Assembly (NCBI GenBank): GCA_044221555.1 | Contig: JBGAOY010000004.1 | Span: forward strand, 62,001 to 126,000 | Direction of reading: 5' to 3' | DNA length: 64,000 nt | Source of the DNA: JAEUJM01 sp044221555 | Lineage (GTDB): Bacteria > Actinomycetota > Acidimicrobiia > Acidimicrobiales > DATDAH01 | In this document: positions 48,421 to 57,127 of the stretch, one piece after another | Layout of the letters: the number at the start of each line of letters is the position of its first letter | Numbering within the stretch: the first letter of the stretch is position 1 | Notes under the pieces: model-generated | The model's input: the letters and a program-made list of their open reading frames with translations, nothing else | Database searches by the model: none | Told to the model about the DNA's origin: nothing | Translations under genes and position numbers: made by a program

Positions 48421-49458
48421 ATGAAGATCAGCATGCAGTTGCAGTACTCGGGCGGCTTCAAGGAGTCGGCGCAACAGGTGGCCGACCTCGAGAAGGCCGG
48501 CCTCGACATGGTCTGGGTCGCGGAGGCCTACGGGTACGACGCACCCAGCCTCATGGGCTACCTGGCGGCGCGCACCGAGACCGTGGAGATCGCGGCGGGC
48601 ATCCTTCCCATCTACACCCGCACCCCCACGCTGCTGGCGATGACCGCGGCGGGCATCGACGCCCTCAGCGACGGCCGCTGCGTGCTCGGCCTGGGCGCCT
48701 CGGGCCCCCAGGTGATCGAGGGGTTCCACGGGCTCCCGTACGACAAGCCGCTCACCCGCACCCGCGAGATCATCGAGATCTGCCGGCAGGTGTGGAAGCG
48801 CGAGCGGGTCACCTACGACGGCAAGGTCTACACGCTGCCGCTCCCCCCTGAGCAGGGCACCGGCCTCGGCAAGCCCCTCAAGCTGATCACCCACCCGGTG
48901 CGGGAGCGCATCCCGATCTACGTGGCCTCGCTGGGCCCCAAGAATGTCGAGATGACCGCCGAGTTGGCCGACGGATGGCTGCCGATCTTCTACCACCCCG
49001 AGAAGGCCGCCGACGTGTGGGGCGACGACCTCGCCGCAGGGCGGGCCAAGCGGGCCGACGACCTCGGCCCCCTCGAGGTCGTGGCCGGCGGCGCCGTCAG
49101 CATCTGCGCGCCAGAGCAGGCCAAGGCCGTGCGTGACTTCGGCCGGCCCATGGTGGCGCTCTACGTGGGCGGCATGGGCGCCAAGGGCCGGAACTTCTAC
49201 AACGACCTGGTGTGTCGCTACGGCTTCGAGGCCGAGGCCGAGAAGATCCAGGACCTCTACCTCGCGGGTCACAAGCAGGAAGCCGCAGCCGCGGTGCCCG
49301 ACGCGTTGCTCGACGCCATGTCGCTGTGCGGCGACGAGGGCTACGTGCGCGAGCGCATCCAGGCGTTCAAGGACTCGGGCGTGACGGTGTTGAACATCAT
49401 GCCGATCGACCCCGACCCGGTGGCCCTCACCGCCAAGATCAAGGAGTGGGTGGCCTGA
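48421..49458 (+). CDS. LLM class F420-dependent oxidoreductase (third copy)
   Basis: ATG at 48421 gives 345 residues: MKISMQLQYSGGFKESAQQV, GLDMVWVAEAYGYDAPSLMG, VEIAAGILPIYTRTPTLLAM and RCVLGLGASGPQVIEGFHGL. The C-terminal half has IPIYVASLGPKNVEMTAELA then DGWLPIFYHP. This is the long F420-dependent branch common in mycobacteria and relatives. The 5' region has a TACGGT-like hexamer 12-15 nt before the ATG, suggesting a leaderless or short-leader promoter. Its 3' end overlaps that of the geranylgeranyl-reductase-like gene by 20 bp. Confidence 0.92.
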   Translation: MKISMQLQYSGGFKESAQQVADLEKAGLDMVWVAEAYGYDAPSLMGYLAARTETVEIAAGILPIYTRTPTLLAMTAAGIDALSDGRCVLGLGASGPQVIEGFHGLPYDKPLTRTREIIEICRQVWKRERVTYDGKVYTLPLPPEQGTGLGKPLKLITHPVRERIPIYVASLGPKNVEMTAELADGWLPIFYHPEKAADVWGDDLAAGRAKRADDLGPLEVVAGGAVSICAPEQAKAVRDFGRPMVALYVGGMGAKGRNFYNDLVCRYGFEAEAEKIQDLYLAGHKQEAAAAVPDALLDAMSLCGDEGYVRERIQAFKDSGVTVLNIMPIDPDPVALTAKIKEWVA

Positions 49459-50677
49459 TCGCCGCTGGTCCTCGGTAGGCGCCGGGGGCGCTGAACATGT
49501 GCCGGTGCCAGCGGCCCGGTGTGGCCAGCAGCGCCCGGGGGTAGTCCTCGAACAGCCAGCGGGCGAAGTTGCGTCGCGTCCAGTCGTTGGTCCCCGCGAG
49601 CGCCAGCGCGGTCCGGGTGCCCTTGCGGTGCCGCATGGCCCGCACCAGCAGCTTGGAGGCCCGGTGGTCGGCGACCAGGTCGTGGTGGACCGCGGCCCGG
49701 TACCGGTCGGCGGCGAGGACGGGATCGTGGGGGCCCGCGGCCAGCACCGCCTCCGCGGCGCGCGTGCCCGTCAGGAGGGCCTGGCCGATCCCCTCGCCGC
49801 TCATGATGTCGCACGCCGCCGCCGCGTCGCCGACGAACAGCGCGCGGCCGGTGGCGAGGGTCATTTGGTCGACCCCAGCCGGGATGGGCCATGCCCGGTG
49901 CGGGCCCTCGGGCACGGCCCGGTCGCCCAGCACGGCGCGCAGCCGGGGGCGCTCGAGCAGTTCGGGCCACAGCTCCTTCATGGCCGGCACCGCCACCTTG
50001 GCCCCCCGGTGGATGCCGAACCCGACGTTGGCCCCGCCTCCGGCGAGCGGGAACGACCACGCGTAGCCGGGCAGCAGGTCGGGCTCGAACCACACGAACA
50101 GCTCGCGGGTCGCCGCCGGCGTGACGTCCCGGAAGTACTGGCGAAAGGCGTGCCAGTGGCCTCGGTACCCGGGGAGCGCGGCCCCCAGGTACTTCCGCAT
50201 CGGCGACCACATCCCGTCGGCGGCGATGGCGTACCGGGCGTCCAACGTCCCGACGCCCTCGACCGCGAGGCGCACGCGGTCCGGCGTGGGGTGGGACGCG
50301 CCGGTGCAGCCGTGACCCTCGAGCACGGTCACACCCGCGTCGCGGGCCAGGTCGAGGACGGCGGCGTCGAGCTCGACGCGGCGGGCGACGGCGGCGTAGA
50401 GGCCCCGGCCCGCGGGGAGGCGGAAACGCACCTGGCGGCCCGACGGCGAGGTGATGGCCACGTCGTCGACGGCCTGCCACGAGGGGACTGCGGCGGGGTC
50501 GAGGCCCAGTCGCTCGAGGATGCGGAGCGCGGCGGTGGTGAGCCCGTCGCCACAGATCTTGTCCCGGGGGAAGCGGGCCTTGTCGACCAGCAGCACCTCG
50601 CGGCCGGCCCGGGCCAGGGTGACCGCGGCAGCGGCGCCGGCGGGCCCGCCGCCGACGACGGCGACGTCGGCGATCAC
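49439..50677 (-). CDS. Geranylgeranyl-reductase-family FAD-dependent oxidoreductase
   Basis: GTG at 50677 gives 412 residues. The dinucleotide motif is VVGGGPAGAAAAVTLARAG, then LLVDKARFPRDKICGDGLT (with the PRDKxCGD signature of the GGR family). ALFVGDAAAACDIMSGEGIG is the second FAD-binding motif. Members reduce isoprenoid double bonds of menaquinone or phospholipids, or hydroxylate. Actinobacterial relatives (MenJ type) reduce menaquinone side chains. The actual substrate is not shown by sequence. It lies upstream of no operon partner; the next minus-strand gene end is convergent with the LLM gene. A 20-bp overlap joins the two 3' ends. Confidence 0.9.
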   Translation of the reverse strand: MIADVAVVGGGPAGAAAAVTLARAGREVLLVDKARFPRDKICGDGLTTAALRILERLGLDPAAVPSWQAVDDVAITSPSGRQVRFRLPAGRGLYAAVARRVELDAAVLDLARDAGVTVLEGHGCTGASHPTPDRVRLAVEGVGTLDARYAIAADGMWSPMRKYLGAALPGYRGHWHAFRQYFRDVTPAATRELFVWFEPDLLPGYAWSFPLAGGGANVGFGIHRGAKVAVPAMKELWPELLERPRLRAVLGDRAVPEGPHRAWPIPAGVDQMTLATGRALFVGDAAAACDIMSGEGIGQALLTGTRAAEAVLAAGPHDPVLAADRYRAAVHHDLVADHRASKLLVRAMRHRKGTRTALALAGTNDWTRRNFARWLFEDYPRALLATPGRWHRHMFSAPGAYRGPAAIRPPTP

Positions 50678-50800
50678 GCGGCGACGGGGTTTCGATGCAC
50701 CGGGACGGGTGCTCCCTTGCTCACTCGCCCGGACCGGCCGCGCGACCTGCCTGATCGCAGCGAGGCGGCTCGGCCGAGGGGGCAGTGGACAAGGGTCCCC

Positions 50801-52201
50801 TTACGCCAGCGCGAGGATCTCGTCGAAGGCCTCACGCATGCATGCCATCAGGGTGTCGGGGTCGGCCACGGCGGCAGGATCGGTGTTGAACCCGATGTTG
50901 AGGTCGTCGCGGTAGCTGAGCAGGGTGATGTTGCACGCGGCGCCGGCCATGGGGCCGAAGGCGAACTGACCGAGGAACTCGGCGCCGGCGAGGTAGAGCG
51001 GAATCGGTGCCCCGGGCACGTTGCTGGCGGTGAAGTCGATTCCCTGCATGACCGCCGAGAACAGCCCGGTCGCCACCTCCTTGGGGAAGCGGTTGAGCAC
51101 GCCGGCCATCGGGTCGACGAGGGCCAGCGCGGGCTCGGCCTTGGCCTCGTCCACGAGCTTGTGGATGGCGCGCATGCGCTCGACCGGATCACCGATGTCG
51201 AGCGGGACGTGGAACCGGGCGGGCGCGAACTGGTTGCCGGCGTCGCTCGCCGTGTCCTCCGTACGGACGTTGATCGGCATCGACATGCGCAGGGCATCGA
51301 CGCTGTGGCCGTGGCGGTCGTGGTAGCGCCGGAAGCCGCCTGCCAGCCCGGCCACGAAGGCATCGTTGAGCTTGCCCTCCGCCGCCTTGGCCGCCCGCTT
51401 CGCCTCGTCGAGCGAGACGGTGATGGTGTCGAAGTGCACGCTCAGCGAGCGCCCCCGCATGATCGGGCTGAGCTGGTCGGCGGCGGGCGCCAGCATCCGG
51501 GCGATCGACGCCGCCATGTCCGTCGCGGCTCCGGTGGTGCCGATCGGGTCGGCGGCAGCGAGGCCGAGGCCGCCAACGATCGTGCCGACCGACCGCTTGG
51601 CGATCCCTTGCACTCTCCGGGTCTCGTGGGCCAGCGCGTCGAGGAACCGCTCGCGCTGGTTCATCACGTGCACGGGCGGGGCGTCGGGCATCGGGCCCCG
51701 ATCGCCGGGCTCGCGCTCGAGGTCGAAGGTGGCCAGCATGAGGGCCACACCGCCCACACCGTCGGTGATGGCGTGGTGGATCTTCATGATGAGCCCGGCG
51801 CGGCCCTCCTCGAGGCCCTCGACCACGGTGTACTCCCACAGCGGCCGGGCCCGGTCGAAGCCCTGCATGGCGATGGGCTCGGCGATCTCGAACAGGTTGC
51901 GCATCGAGCCGTCACCGCTGGCCCGCACCCACCGCAGGTGGAAGTTGATGTCGAAGTTGGGGTCGACCTCCCATCGGGGCGGCGCCACCGACAACGGGTT
52001 GGACACGACGCGCTGGCGCAGGCGGGGCACCTTGCGGCTGGCCCGCTCGATGATGTCGGCGAGCGTGGCCCGGTCGGGCGACCGGTCCAGGAGCACCACC
52101 GACGTGATCGTGCTGCGCAGCATCGGGTTGTGCTCGATGGTCCACATGAGCTTGTCCGCGTCGCTCATGCGGTCCTCGTAGTGGATCTCTCCCTCGGCCA
52201 T
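50801..52201 (-). CDS. WS/DGAT acyltransferase (wax ester / triacylglycerol synthase family), copy 2
   Basis: The 466-residue protein carries HHAITDG (residues 142-148, the same positions as copy 1). It also has MHDF-free N-terminal MSDADKLMWTIEHNPML, SNVPGAPIPLYLAGAEFLGQ, and YRDDLNIGFNTD near the end. It is a paralog of 29690-31102 with different flanking segments. Function is acyl transfer from acyl-CoA to diacylglycerol or a long alcohol for storage lipid. Two copies in 20 kb are common in lipid-storing actinobacteria. ATG at 52201 is supported by the shared MAExE N-terminus. The downstream GGR-family gene on the same strand is 123 bp away. Confidence 0.92.
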   Translation of the reverse strand: MAEGEIHYEDRMSDADKLMWTIEHNPMLRSTITSVVLLDRSPDRATLADIIERASRKVPRLRQRVVSNPLSVAPPRWEVDPNFDINFHLRWVRASGDGSMRNLFEIAEPIAMQGFDRARPLWEYTVVEGLEEGRAGLIMKIHHAITDGVGGVALMLATFDLEREPGDRGPMPDAPPVHVMNQRERFLDALAHETRRVQGIAKRSVGTIVGGLGLAAADPIGTTGAATDMAASIARMLAPAADQLSPIMRGRSLSVHFDTITVSLDEAKRAAKAAEGKLNDAFVAGLAGGFRRYHDRHGHSVDALRMSMPINVRTEDTASDAGNQFAPARFHVPLDIGDPVERMRAIHKLVDEAKAEPALALVDPMAGVLNRFPKEVATGLFSAVMQGIDFTASNVPGAPIPLYLAGAEFLGQFAFGPMAGAACNITLLSYRDDLNIGFNTDPAAVADPDTLMACMREAFDEILALA

Positions 52202-52360
52202 CCCCCGAGGCTACGTCAGTACGTCGCAGATCTCGCCGCTGCTCCGGGGTGGAGGCCGCCCCGCCTCGCGGCGGCCGGGTCTCGACCGGTCAGCGCGCCG
52301 GTCCCGGGTCCTGAGGGCCGTCGCCGGGGTGGCCGCGAGTGACGGCTGCGACGGCCGACC

Positions 52361-52915
52361 TCATCCCACGACCTTGGTCACCGTGTCGCCCGCGCGGACG
52401 GTGCCGGCCTGCACCACCTTGGCGTTCACGCCCCGCAGATGGAGCTCGCGTCCGGCGGGGGAGTTGACCATGCGCGCCGCGTCCTGGCCGAAGCGGGCGG
52501 CGAACTTGGCGCAGCCGCGATGGGGTTGTTCGGTGATCTCGATGACCGCCGAGCCGAGGGCCAGCCGGGTGCCCGGGGGCACGTTGGCCTCGCTGAGGTC
52601 GAGGTCGAGGTGGAGCTGGTCGCCGGCGAGAGCGCGGTGGTCGGTGTCGGGGGCGATCAGCGCGGAGAACCGGGCGTTGATGACGTTGAGCTGCATGTCG
52701 GGATGGGGCGACCCGTCAGGGGTGCGTTTGCTGGGTCGGGTGCCCCAGGTGTCGCCGACCAGCCCGGCGGTCGGGTCGAGCTCGCCGACCTCGAGCACCT
52801 GGCGCTGGTCGATCGCCGGCCGCGCCACGATCAGCTCGACGGTGCCGTCGATCGACGGGGAGGCCCGTACGTGGTCGAGGCCCTGTTCGAGCTCTGCCGC
52901 GTTCAGCGTCCGCAT
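52361..52915 (-). CDS. MOSC domain protein (second copy)
   Basis: ATG at 52915 gives 184 residues (MRTLNAAELEQGLDHVRASP). The domain has GELDPTAGLVGDTWGTR, LNVINARFSALIA, LGSAVIEITEQPHRGCAKFA (with the conserved Cys) and a C-terminal LRGVNAKVVQAGTVRAGDTV. It is a compact MOSC without the YiiM extension. Moco-linked sulfur or oxygen transfer is likely, but the partner is unknown. A variant of the TGTCACACCCCC motif (52938-52949) lies 22 nt upstream. The VanW gene ends 46 bp away on the same strand. Confidence 0.85.
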   Translation of the reverse strand: MRTLNAAELEQGLDHVRASPSIDGTVELIVARPAIDQRQVLEVGELDPTAGLVGDTWGTRPSKRTPDGSPHPDMQLNVINARFSALIAPDTDHRALAGDQLHLDLDLSEANVPPGTRLALGSAVIEITEQPHRGCAKFAARFGQDAARMVNSPAGRELHLRGVNAKVVQAGTVRAGDTVTKVVG

Positions 52916-52961
52916 GCGCCCACGGTGACCGACCGAGGGGGGTGTGACCAACCGGTTTTCG

Positions 52962-54737
52962 TCAGCAGGTCGGTCCGGCGTTGCGGTAGTAGCCGTGGAA
53001 CGTGTCGTCCTCGGTGTGGCCGTCCACGAAGGTGCGCGTGCGGGTGGTGGTGACGTCGGTGCAGCTACCGCGCGAGCTTGTGGACTGCCCCGTCTGCGCG
53101 CCCGTCGCGTAGCGGGTGCTGTAGAGGTGCATGGTGATGCTCGTGTCGGTGTAGGTGGGCCACATCAACACGCCGTAGGGCGTGTTGTTCTCGATCACGA
53201 AGTTGGGCTCGGGGTACGACACGGTCGACTCGCGCCCGAAGGGGTACCGGCCGATGTGCTCGGTGTGGAACTGGTAGCTGGGGATGTCGAGGCCGGCGAA
53301 GAAGGCGGCGTTGAACGACGTGGTGGCGAACTGCGACACGCCGCCGCCGATGCTCTCGACGTGTTGGCCGTTCTCGATGGCCGGTGCGCTCACGAAACCG
53401 TTCTCGACGGTGCGGGGACCCACCACCTCGTTGATGGAGAACTGCTCCCCGGGCATGATCACGTAGCCGCGCACGATGTCGGCCATGCGGTTGATGTTGG
53501 TGTTGCGGCCCTCGCAGCAGTTGTGGTGGGTGGTCATCCGGCATCCGCTGGCCTCGCCGGTGTTGCAGGGCTCCTCGTCTGGCAGCGTGATCTCCTCGAC
53601 GATGCCCAGGTCCTCGGCCTCGGCCGTGGTGAGGTCGGGCTCGCGGGGCCCGAGCTCCAGCTCGACGCTGGTCTCGCCGTTGCGCAGGGCGGTGGCCACG
53701 ATCGCGGCCGAGCCGTTGGCGCAACAGCCGGTGCCGGGGCGGCCCGGCACCACCTCGGGCCCGAAGGCGCCCACGGTGAAGCTGGCGTCGACCGGCGCCT
53801 CGCCGAACGCCGGCAGGATAAGGGGCAGGTCGGTCTTGATCTTCTCCTTGTCGATCTTGAGCTTGAGGCGCTCGGGGCCCACCTTCGAGCTGATCCAGTT
53901 CTGCAGCTGGGCGGTGGTGGCGCTGGCGGACTCGCCACCGGCACTGATCTGGAGCGGCTCGTCGGTCATGTCGTTGGCCTGGACGGCGAGGGCCTCGGCG
54001 TCGCTGTCGGGGAACCGGGGGGGGATGGTCTTGTTCTCGACCTCGACGGTCATGTCGTCGTCGGGGCCGGTGGAGCCCGCCCCCTCCTTGTTGAGCTCGG
54101 TCACGATGTCGGCGGGATCGATGCCCTGCCCCGCCTGGCCCGCCACCACCTGGTACCGGCCGTCCACGACCTCGAGGCCCGGCTCGACGGGGGCGGTGCG
54201 CTCCTCGCCCTGCAGGGTGACGAGCGCCTCCTCGACCCGCACCGGGTTGGCCTTGAACACGACCGGGGCGACCGTGCCCTCGAAGAACGACTCGACCCAG
54301 TCGACGGGCTGGGCCATCACCGAGCCGCGGCGGCCGATCTCGAGCGCGGCGGCCACGGTGGCCTCCTGGTCGACCTTGGCGCCGAGTTGGCCGACGGTGG
54401 TGTCGATGGTGCGGTCGCCCACCTCGATGGTGACCACCGTGTCCTGGTACTGCTCGGCGAGGTCGGCCACCTCGTCGGTGAGCCGGGCCTCGGACAGGGT
54501 GCCCACGTCCTGGCCGGCCAGGGTGACGTTGCGTACCACGCGGCCGTCGTCGTGGGTGTCGACCGCCCAGGCGCCGAGGCCGGCGGCGAGGATCACCACG
54601 GGGATCACCACGGCCAGCGTGAGGACGATGCGCCGGCCGCGCCGACGCCGGCGCTTGGCGGCGCGGGGCGCAGGGAGTTCGTCGGGGGCGAAGACGCTCG
54701 TCGGCGTCGGGTCATCGTCGGGTTCGAAGACGCTCAT
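52962..54737 (-). CDS. VanW-family cell-wall protein with peptidoglycan-binding-like domains
   Basis: ATG at 54737 gives 591 residues. The cytoplasmic N-terminus is acidic then basic (AAKRRRRRGRR), followed by one membrane helix (about 36-57: IVLTLAVVIPVVILAAGLGA). Two repeated alpha/beta units resembling the PG_binding_4 domain follow (about 70-320). The VanW domain (about 400-510) has NRMADIVRGYVIMPGEQFSI, GPRTVENGFVSAPAI, GGGVSQFATTSFNAAFFAGL and YQFHTEHIGRYPFG. Several Cys (GCCANG, CNTGEASGC, NCCEG) may form extracellular disulfides. VanW proteins are wall-associated with unclear chemistry. Divergent SDR starts 121 bp away. Confidence 0.9.
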   Translation of the reverse strand: MSVFEPDDDPTPTSVFAPDELPAPRAAKRRRRRGRRIVLTLAVVIPVVILAAGLGAWAVDTHDDGRVVRNVTLAGQDVGTLSEARLTDEVADLAEQYQDTVVTIEVGDRTIDTTVGQLGAKVDQEATVAAALEIGRRGSVMAQPVDWVESFFEGTVAPVVFKANPVRVEEALVTLQGEERTAPVEPGLEVVDGRYQVVAGQAGQGIDPADIVTELNKEGAGSTGPDDDMTVEVENKTIPPRFPDSDAEALAVQANDMTDEPLQISAGGESASATTAQLQNWISSKVGPERLKLKIDKEKIKTDLPLILPAFGEAPVDASFTVGAFGPEVVPGRPGTGCCANGSAAIVATALRNGETSVELELGPREPDLTTAEAEDLGIVEEITLPDEEPCNTGEASGCRMTTHHNCCEGRNTNINRMADIVRGYVIMPGEQFSINEVVGPRTVENGFVSAPAIENGQHVESIGGGVSQFATTSFNAAFFAGLDIPSYQFHTEHIGRYPFGRESTVSYPEPNFVIENNTPYGVLMWPTYTDTSITMHLYSTRYATGAQTGQSTSSRGSCTDVTTTRTRTFVDGHTEDDTFHGYYRNAGPTC

Positions 54738-54858
54738 GGGGGGACGCGAACTGGTGGGGGACGGGGCGCGGGCGGCGGGTGCCACCGGGTGGGTGCACAC
54801 ACGCTAGACATGCCATCATCGCTGGCGGTCGCGCCCATGAGGGGGATTTGAGGAAAAC

Positions 54859-55764
54859 ATGTCGGGTATCTGCGAAGGACGAGTCGCCGTCATCACCGGC
54901 GCCGGACGAGGCATCGGACGCGAGCACGCCCTGATGCTCGCCGGCCAGGGCGCCAAGATCGTGGTCAACGATCTCGGCGGCTCCATGGACGGCACGGGCA
55001 AGGGCGAGGGCCCCGCCCACGACGTGGTCGCCGAGATCGAGGCCATGGGCGGCGAGGCGGTGGCGAACGGCGACGACATCTCCGACTTCGCCGGCGCCAA
55101 GGCCCTGATCGACCAGGCCGTCGAGACCTTCGGGCGCCTCGACGTGCTGGTGAACAACGCCGGCATCCTGCGGGACCGGATGCTCACCAACATGACCGAG
55201 GACGAGTGGGACCTGGTCATCAAGGTGCACCTCAAGGGCACCTTCGCGCCGACCCACCACGCCGCCGCCCACTGGCGTGAGCGGGTGAAGGCCGGCGAGA
55301 CCAACGACGCCCGGGTGATCAACACCAGCTCGGCGTCGGGCATCTACGGCAACGTCGGCCAGACGAACTACGGCGCGGCCAAGGCCGGCATCGCCGCCTT
55401 CACCATCATCGCCAGCCAGGAGCTGGCCCGCTACGGCGTCACCGTCAACGCCATCGCCCCCGCTGCGCTCACGCGGATGACCGAGGGGCTCGGCATGGGC
55501 CAGGCCTCCGAAGAGGTGAAGGAGCAGTTCTCGCCGCGCTGGATCGCTCCCATCGTCACCTGGCTGGCCAGCCCCGAATCGGCCGGCGTCACGGGCCGCG
55601 TGTTCGACGTGTCGGGCCGGGCCCTGTCGGTGGCCGAGGGCTGGCACATCGGGCCGTCGGTCGACCCGGTGGACGACCCCACCCAGCTCGGGCCGCTCGT
55701 GGCCCAGCTCATGGAGCAGGCCCGCCCCAACGCCGACATGAGCGGCCGCGACGCCAAGAGCTGA
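54859..55764 (+). CDS. SDR, (3R)-hydroxyacyl-CoA dehydrogenase type (MFE-2-like), upstream of MaoC
   Basis: The 301-residue protein starts MSGICEGRVAVITGAGRGIG, then REHALMLAGQGAKIVVNDLG and the insertion GKGEGPAHDVVAEIEAM shared with 43206-44105. NNAGILRDRMLTNMTEDEW, Ser in NTSSASG, and NYGAAKAG (Tyr-x3-Lys) follow, and the C-terminal LSVAEGWHIGPSVDPVDDP extension is present. It oxidises D-3-hydroxyacyl-CoA. The MaoC hydratase gene begins 126 bp downstream, so the pair supplies both activities of MFE-2 as separate polypeptides. ATG at 54859 has GGGGGATTTGAGG upstream. A 7-bp hairpin lies just after the stop (55770-55789). Confidence 0.92.
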   Translation: MSGICEGRVAVITGAGRGIGREHALMLAGQGAKIVVNDLGGSMDGTGKGEGPAHDVVAEIEAMGGEAVANGDDISDFAGAKALIDQAVETFGRLDVLVNNAGILRDRMLTNMTEDEWDLVIKVHLKGTFAPTHHAAAHWRERVKAGETNDARVINTSSASGIYGNVGQTNYGAAKAGIAAFTIIASQELARYGVTVNAIAPAALTRMTEGLGMGQASEEVKEQFSPRWIAPIVTWLASPESAGVTGRVFDVSGRALSVAEGWHIGPSVDPVDDPTQLGPLVAQLMEQARPNADMSGRDAKS

Positions 55765-55769
55765 CGGAC

Positions 55770-55789
55770 CGGGCCCGACCACGGGCCCG
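55770..55789 (+). terminator. Short GC hairpin after the SDR gene
   Basis: CGGGCCC (55770-55776) pairs with GGGCCCG (55783-55789) across a 6-nt loop, 5 nt past the stop. It lacks a T-tract and is probably a weak attenuator within the SDR-MaoC transcript. Confidence 0.4.
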
Positions 55790-55817
55790 TCGAGCCGTAG
55801 TGTCGGACTCGCTCGAC

Positions 55818-55860
55818 GAGCGAGGAACGAGCGAGTCTTGATGACAGCGATGAGCCGTGA
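55818..55860. repeat. Dispersed intergenic repeat, copy 2
   Basis: GAGCGAGGAACGAGCGAG then TGATGACAGCGATGAGCCGT matches 43121-43165. Here it runs into the GAGAAGGAGAGCGACC ribosome-site region of the MaoC gene. Confidence 0.65.
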
Positions 55861-55890
55861 GGCGCAGAGCCAACGAGAAGGAGAGCGACC

Positions 55891-56733
55891 ATGCCCATCA
55901 ACCTGGATGCCGTCGGCGTCGAGTCCGAGCCCGGAGAGCGCTCGTGGGACTCGAAGGACTGCCTGCTGTACGCGCTGGGCGTCGGGGCCGGCACCGACGA
56001 GTTGGCCTTCACCACCGAGAACAGCGCCAACATCGACCAGAAGGTGCTGCCGACCATGGCCGTCGTGTTGAACGCGATGGGCGCGGGCATGCCCAGCCTG
56101 GGCGACTTCAACCCGGCGATGCTCGTCCACGGGGAGCAGAGCGTCGAGCTGCACCGGGAGATCCCGGTGAAGGGCACCCTGCGCAGCACCGGCAAGGTCG
56201 AGGCGATCTACGACAAGGGCAAGGGCGCCGTCATCGTCATGTCGACCAGCGCGGTGCTGGCCGACACCGACGAGCCGCTGTTCACCAACACCATGTCGGT
56301 GTTCATCCGCGGCGAGGGTGGCTTCGGTGGCGACCGTGGGCCGTCGGGCCCCCAGAACGTGCCGCCCGACCGGGCCCCCGACCACGCGGTCACCTACCAG
56401 ACCCGAGAGGACCAGGCCCTGCTCTACCGGCTGTCGGGCGACCGCAACCCGCTGCACTCCGACCCGTCGTTCGCCGAGATGGGCGGGTTCCCGCGGCCGA
56501 TCCTGCACGGCCTGTGCACCTACGGCTTCACCGGCCGGGCCCTGCTCCACACCCTCTGCGGCAGCGACCCCGCCCGCTTCGGGAAGATGGAGGGTCGATT
56601 CTCGTCGCCCGTGTTCCCCGGCGAGGCGCTGACGGTCAACATGTGGGTCGACGGCGACCAGGCCGTGTTCCAGACCTGCGGCGACGACGGCCGCGTGGTC
56701 ATCGACGCCGGCCTCTGCCGCTTCACCCCCTGA
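55891..56733 (+). CDS. MaoC-family (R)-specific enoyl-CoA hydratase (hydratase 2)
   Basis: ATG at 55891 has GAAGGAGAGCGACC upstream and gives 280 residues. The C-terminal hotdog contains LLYRLSGDRNPLHSDPSFAE and GGFPRPILHGLCTYG with the Asp/His pair of hydratase 2, and FSSPVFPGEALTVNMW. The N-terminal half (DCLLYALGVGAG, FNPAMLVHGEQSVELHREIP) is the second, non-catalytic hotdog. Together they match eukaryotic MFE-2 hydratase. It adds water to trans-2-enoyl-CoA to give (3R)-hydroxyacyl-CoA, the substrate for the upstream SDR. The stop lies in the short repeat CCCTGACGTC/CTCTGACGTC. Confidence 0.92.
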   Translation: MPINLDAVGVESEPGERSWDSKDCLLYALGVGAGTDELAFTTENSANIDQKVLPTMAVVLNAMGAGMPSLGDFNPAMLVHGEQSVELHREIPVKGTLRSTGKVEAIYDKGKGAVIVMSTSAVLADTDEPLFTNTMSVFIRGEGGFGGDRGPSGPQNVPPDRAPDHAVTYQTREDQALLYRLSGDRNPLHSDPSFAEMGGFPRPILHGLCTYGFTGRALLHTLCGSDPARFGKMEGRFSSPVFPGEALTVNMWVDGDQAVFQTCGDDGRVVIDAGLCRFTP

Positions 56734-57127
56734 CGTCGCTGACCCTCTGACGTCACCTCGCGCCCGCTCTGCCGCGCCCCGACGGGTGCATGCCTGTGCC
56801 GCGTCGACGCAACGGCAACGGCAACGGCAACGGCGCGGGGGAGGGGGTGCTGGTCGGCCGGATCAACCGGCGTACCTCGGCGGTGAGCCGGGGTTGGGTC
56901 GGATCTGCTCGGAATCTCACTCCGGGTGGCCGTCGTGGCGGCGGCCGTCATTCTCGACGACATGACTCTCGTTTTGCGGGGGTCATGTCGTCGAGTCTGC
57001 CGGAACCGGCCGTGGACCAGAGGTCTGGTCACGCAGGGTGGCGATCGAAGGGATCGCCGACCGGCGGGCCGCCCCCACCTCCCTCGTCGCGCCTTTGCCT
57101 TTGAGGGGCCGGGGGCGACGTGGCGCG
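56734..57127. other. 394-bp convergent intergenic region
   Basis: No gene is supported. A hexanucleotide AACGGC is repeated four times (about 56810-56835). A strong 14-bp-stem hairpin lies at 56953-56995. Frames here have no recognisable motif and poor codon bias. Confidence 0.6.
56953..56995. terminator. 14-bp-stem hairpin between convergent genes
   Basis: CTCGACGACATGAC (56953-56966) and GTCATGTCGTCGAG (56982-56995) are perfect inverted copies with a 15-nt loop (contains GTTTTGCGGGG). It lies between the MaoC and NucS stops and probably terminates transcription from both sides. Confidence 0.6.

Noticed and set aside
56790..57104. Plus-strand frame beginning MPVPRRRNGNGNGNG
   Set aside because: The Asn-Gly run is just the AACGGC hexamer repeat; the rest crosses the terminator-like hairpin and shows no motif.
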